Part shown: one piece after another, positions 60,353 to 64,000 of the stretch
Position numbering within the stretch: the first letter of the stretch is position 1
Layout: each line of letters starts with the position of its first letter
From: Hibiscus mutabilis
Lineage: Eukaryota; Streptophyta; Magnoliopsida; Malvales; Malvaceae
Length of the DNA stretch: 64,000 nucleotides
NCBI GenBank assembly: GCA_019671005.1
Contig: CM033745.1
Location: 930,001-994,000 of the forward strand
Reading direction: 5' to 3'
The notes under the pieces: model-generated
Seen by the model: the letters and a program-made list of their open reading frames with translations, nothing else
What the model was told of the DNA's origin: nothing
Databases searched by the model: none
Translations under genes and position numbers: made by a program

Positions 60353-63300
60353 TCCTCTGTTCTCAAGAAAAGTTAAGCTGCATTAATCATACATTCCTAT
60401 CAGACATGTAACAAATCATGTTTCCAAAATAATACATTGTCAGACACAACCTAGAAAATCCAACATTTACATTCAGTTTGACAATTTAAAAAAGAAACTT
60501 GTTGTAAAAAGTTGAGTTGGGACCAGGGGAATGGGGAGTGGAGGGAAGAAGGAAAGAGCAAGTGTCATAACTTGGGAGGGGTGGACCACAATACAAATAT
60601 ATGATTCTCTGAGACAACATAATACATGAAACTGTTAATAGAACCAGAGAGCACGATTAAAAAAGCGAAAGATTAATGCGGATTATTACTGCACGACATC
60701 AAAAAGCAACAAAGATGTGCTGCTCTCAGGAACTCAACTAACCAAACAGCATATAGAGAAATATAAAATGTTCATTGCTCATTAACAACAACCACTTCTG
60801 TTTGCATCTAAAGGTAATTATCATTAATTATTGGTTATTGTCAGAATACCAACACTGAAAAAACCAAAACCAACCATGATTAAAGAACCTAACATGATCA
60901 CTAATTATTAAAACCAGAAAACAAAAAGCAATCAAGATGTGCTCCTCAGCTAAACAACATATATATAGTTAAATGAAAAAGACAGTTCATTGCTTATCAA
61001 TGCAGCTAGTTCTATTATCAGAAAAAGCAATCACTAACTATTGTATTATCAAAACACAAAACTGAAAAAATATCCCGAAACAATGCATTAAGCCATCCTT
61101 TGTTACCAATCAGCAATAGCTCGGTTCACTTCATTTAGTTGTAACTTTCTTGCACTGATTAGAGTCTGCTAAGCAACTTTATCAAAAAGCGATTGCCGTA
61201 TGAACAACATAGCAATCATCTACACCAGTAATCTCCACTTAGTTAACTTATGACTAACACAGTTTGCACCTTATCACTAAAACATTGATGGTGCATATCA
61301 AATCAATCATCTTTCAAGCAGTCATTATGTTGGTGGGTGAGTACGGTAAAGATTGCGAATCATTTCACCTGCCCTCATCATCATAAGCAAGGATGAACAT
61401 GGAGATAATCACTCCACAATGCTCGGCGCTTGAAATTGTAACTATGCATTTAAGAGAATTACCAGCAACATTTTACTAGCCTCAAAATGGAACCCCAATT
61501 CCAGAAATTTTATTAAAAATATTTAACTCTAAATGAATACAATTTGGGATAGGAATGTACCTAAACTTTTATGCACTTGTTTATATCTCTGAATTATTCA
61601 TAGTTTCAGAATGTGCCAACTCATGATTTCTACTCCCAAAGAAACTATTTTGTTTTTTTGTATCATAATATCTATTCTAGGCCAAGGTATAAAGTGATAG
61701 GTAACTTAAACAAGTAAAAGATAAATTAGTCTCTATCGGATGGTCATGCACTAAAGGGTCCATAATTTACAGCACTAACTTTCAAATTTCAATCATGGGA
61801 TGACTTTACTAGCAGCAGATCAGAATTTTTTTCTGGTGACTCCAATCAATATACCATTTGCGGGAAACATTTCATGTGTCAAAAGCTCTTCAGCACAACA
61901 GAAAACCAGTATCAGAATGATTGCAGAATATGCTGATGTTAACAAAAATAAGTAATTGTAAACATCTAGCATAAAATTTGGAATTGCTTTACAGCTTAAA
62001 GTCAAGAAAAATCCATCAGTGGGAAGCAACAAAGACATGTGAAATGGTAAATTACTCTTTACATGTGCTAAAATATAACCAAAATACATAAATGCTAAAT
62101 GGAACACCGAAAACATTCTTCCACACATAGCAGAATAGACAAATAACTATGCAACAAATCCTGAGCACAAGGAATTATACTGTTATCTGAACAGTGTTAT
62201 GATATTAACAAGATAGGAACTCGAAGTTGCACACAACCCAAATCGTAGTCATTTTACTAGAGCTTTGTGGTTTCATCTCCATCAAATCTCCAAAGCTTAG
62301 TTACCACTGATTAAAAAAATGTTTATTGCTCACTCACCTTTCACATCAAAACCATGAAGCAACTTGAAACCCATAAATGTTATTAGACTGGTAGCATCAA
62401 TATATTTTATCCAATAATGCAGTATCCAGCTAAGAATGAGTACTTATGACTTAGCAGAATAATCTTGGTATTCCTTTACTAAGAAGATCTGACAAGATTA
62501 TATTACAGAAGGCACATACAAATTGAATGCACATCCATATCTATGACATGTTATACCCAACAAAGACACTACAGAAATTTATTGATCCATATGTATGACA
62601 TGAAAGAAAAATAACTTTAAAATTCTTATAGTTTGATTAAAAGCCACTGAAGAAAGCAACAAAAGATCCTGAAAAAAAGCTTTCCAAGAAAGAAATAAAT
62701 CTACAAAATTATCTTTCATAGATTATTAACATTCTTAGGGTCCATTTGATTTTTGATTTTTGATTTTGCCACTTATATAGAAATAAGGCTCCATTTGGTT
62801 CATACTTTTTCTTTTTGCTTTTTCAAAGGAAATAAATTGCAAGTAACAGTTTTGAAGACTTGCAATTAAATTTTATTGGATCATGATTCTACTTTTATCA
62901 GAAATAATTATGTTAAAATTTACGAGAAAAGAAGATAATATATCGTGGATCTTCCAATTTTAATCAAGTGTGATTTTATGCCCTATGGTTTGCTTTTGCT
63001 TTAGAATAAGTTCGAGGATGCAGAAAAAATAGCAAAAACTACTAGAAGTAACAAACTAATTTTGATCTGACTTTTCATTTTGCTTAAAATATCCATATCC
63101 AACAGACCAACACCCAAGTTAACACATTCAAACATGAGTATAAAGATATGTTCCTCCAAGGACTCTCTAAATTCATGAAAAAACTTAGAAAAAAAAAACT
63201 GAAAATACCCATGCCATACAAAGACTCCTATTCAACACTTGCACCCCCTGAAGTTCTGGTAACACAGGTAACATCTAATCAAAGTCTTAACGGTGTCCTC

Positions 63301-64000
63301 TAGAATCCTCACAAGAGTGCAACTACATAACATAACAACATTTAGATCATCCAGATTCTGTTTCTTATGTGACATCATCCATATCACTAAAGGTACATAG
63401 ACTGTATTTTACTATCATATGTTGGACCAACTCCACAATACATCTTTAAGACTCAATATAGACATCTCAACTTATGTGGTTACCGTTCATATTTAGCAAA
63501 TGCATACTCTCAAAATCTCAATATTTTCTAAACCTAGGTAAAACCTTCAGATTTGATTATATTGACACTGTGACAGCTATAAGCAACAAACATTATACTT
63601 TCCAATTTACTTGGTACCTTAGTAAAGAACCTTTAGATAATTATGAGTTAGGGTATCACTTAAAGATTATAATTCCCAAGTTATGCATAAAAGGAGGGAA
63701 ATTAAATCTTAACACATATGAGAAACACACATGGAGAGCTTATTACTCTTGCCCTTCCAGCAATAGGCAAACATCATGATATGCTCAATCTACAAATACA
63801 ATGAAGGAAAACTTCAATCTTGATAATATCCAATTAAAGTCCCAAACATAATTGAAGGTTTATTGAAGGTTGTAATATAAGCTCTTTGCCTTCCTCACAC
63901 GCAGAGAAACAAAACTGTAACCAATGCTACTTTGCAAGCTCAAAACCTAGGAAAGTTGTGGTAGAAAGATAATAAAATAAGCATATAGTACGGAACACAC
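60353..64000. other. AT-rich sequence, no recognised gene
   Basis: About 3.6 kb with only short frames lacking domains. Texture (unique, A/T-rich, few repeats) resembles plant introns, so it may be intronic to a minus-strand gene whose exons lie outside or are too small to recognise. A weak exon-like piece lies near 61370-61440 (minus, CGVIISMFILAYDDEG). Confidence 0.35.

Noticed and set aside
1..64000. CRISPR arrays, rRNA genes, bacterial operons or an obvious novel multi-gene system
   Set aside because: All genes are intron-containing plant genes in unrelated families; no spaced palindromic repeats or rRNA sequence were seen.

Overview
The window is nuclear DNA of a dicot plant: AT-rich, with intron-split genes typical of land plants, plant-only gene families, and dense layers of LTR retrotransposons, small inverted-repeat elements and SINEs. 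The gypsy element in the middle (2.6-kb LTRs, tRNA-Arg primer site) and the gene sequences look most like cotton or another member of the Malvaceae. That placement is inference from recall, not from a search.

Layout. (1) 1-8525, minus strand: an eight-exon gene for a conserved plant nuclear protein (dentin-sialophosphoprotein/ELL-like), running off the left edge. Its introns hold a 286-bp Mutator-like MITE, a 1.57-kb TRIM-like LTR element with perfect target duplications, and a tRNA-derived SINE beside that element. (2) 8526-12386: a possible orphan first exon, several small inverted-repeat elements and AT-rich spacer. (3) 12387-14424, minus: the 3' half of a PP2A B55 regulatory-subunit gene, cut off by a decayed Ty1/copia element (14599-20129). 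(4) 20466-24681, plus: two tandem HAD-type phosphatase genes of the PS2/PECP1 family; the first is decayed and truncated, the second nearly intact. (5) 24757-30268: repeat-rich spacer with MITEs. (6) 30269-40349: a 10-kb non-autonomous Ty3/gypsy element with gag remnants only and a tandem-repeat 3' region. (7) 43366-47152, plus: a gene of the USP-kinase family (inactive protein kinase SELMODRAFT_444075-like), carrying several frameshifts. (8) 48703-51488: a probable solo LTR that contains a degenerate copy of the last exon of the kinase gene next door. (9) 53656-56652, minus: CYP90D1, a brassinosteroid C-23 hydroxylase gene, with a GC-AG intron. (10) 56653-64000: AT-rich sequence with no gene I can recognise, apart from a weak candidate last exon near 60.2-60.35 kb.

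The genes do not form a pathway; this is an ordinary plant gene neighbourhood. Two things stand out. First, every recognisable coding locus needs at least one single-base correction to match its family, nearly always a missing base and often in a short homopolymer. That points to residual assembly errors, although the PP2A fragment and the first phosphatase are genuinely broken. Second, a family of small elements has conserved ends, Mutator-type 9-bp target duplications and an interior made of degenerate TTTAGGG-like sequence. I found no CRISPR array, rRNA or true tRNA gene, and no previously undescribed multi-gene system.
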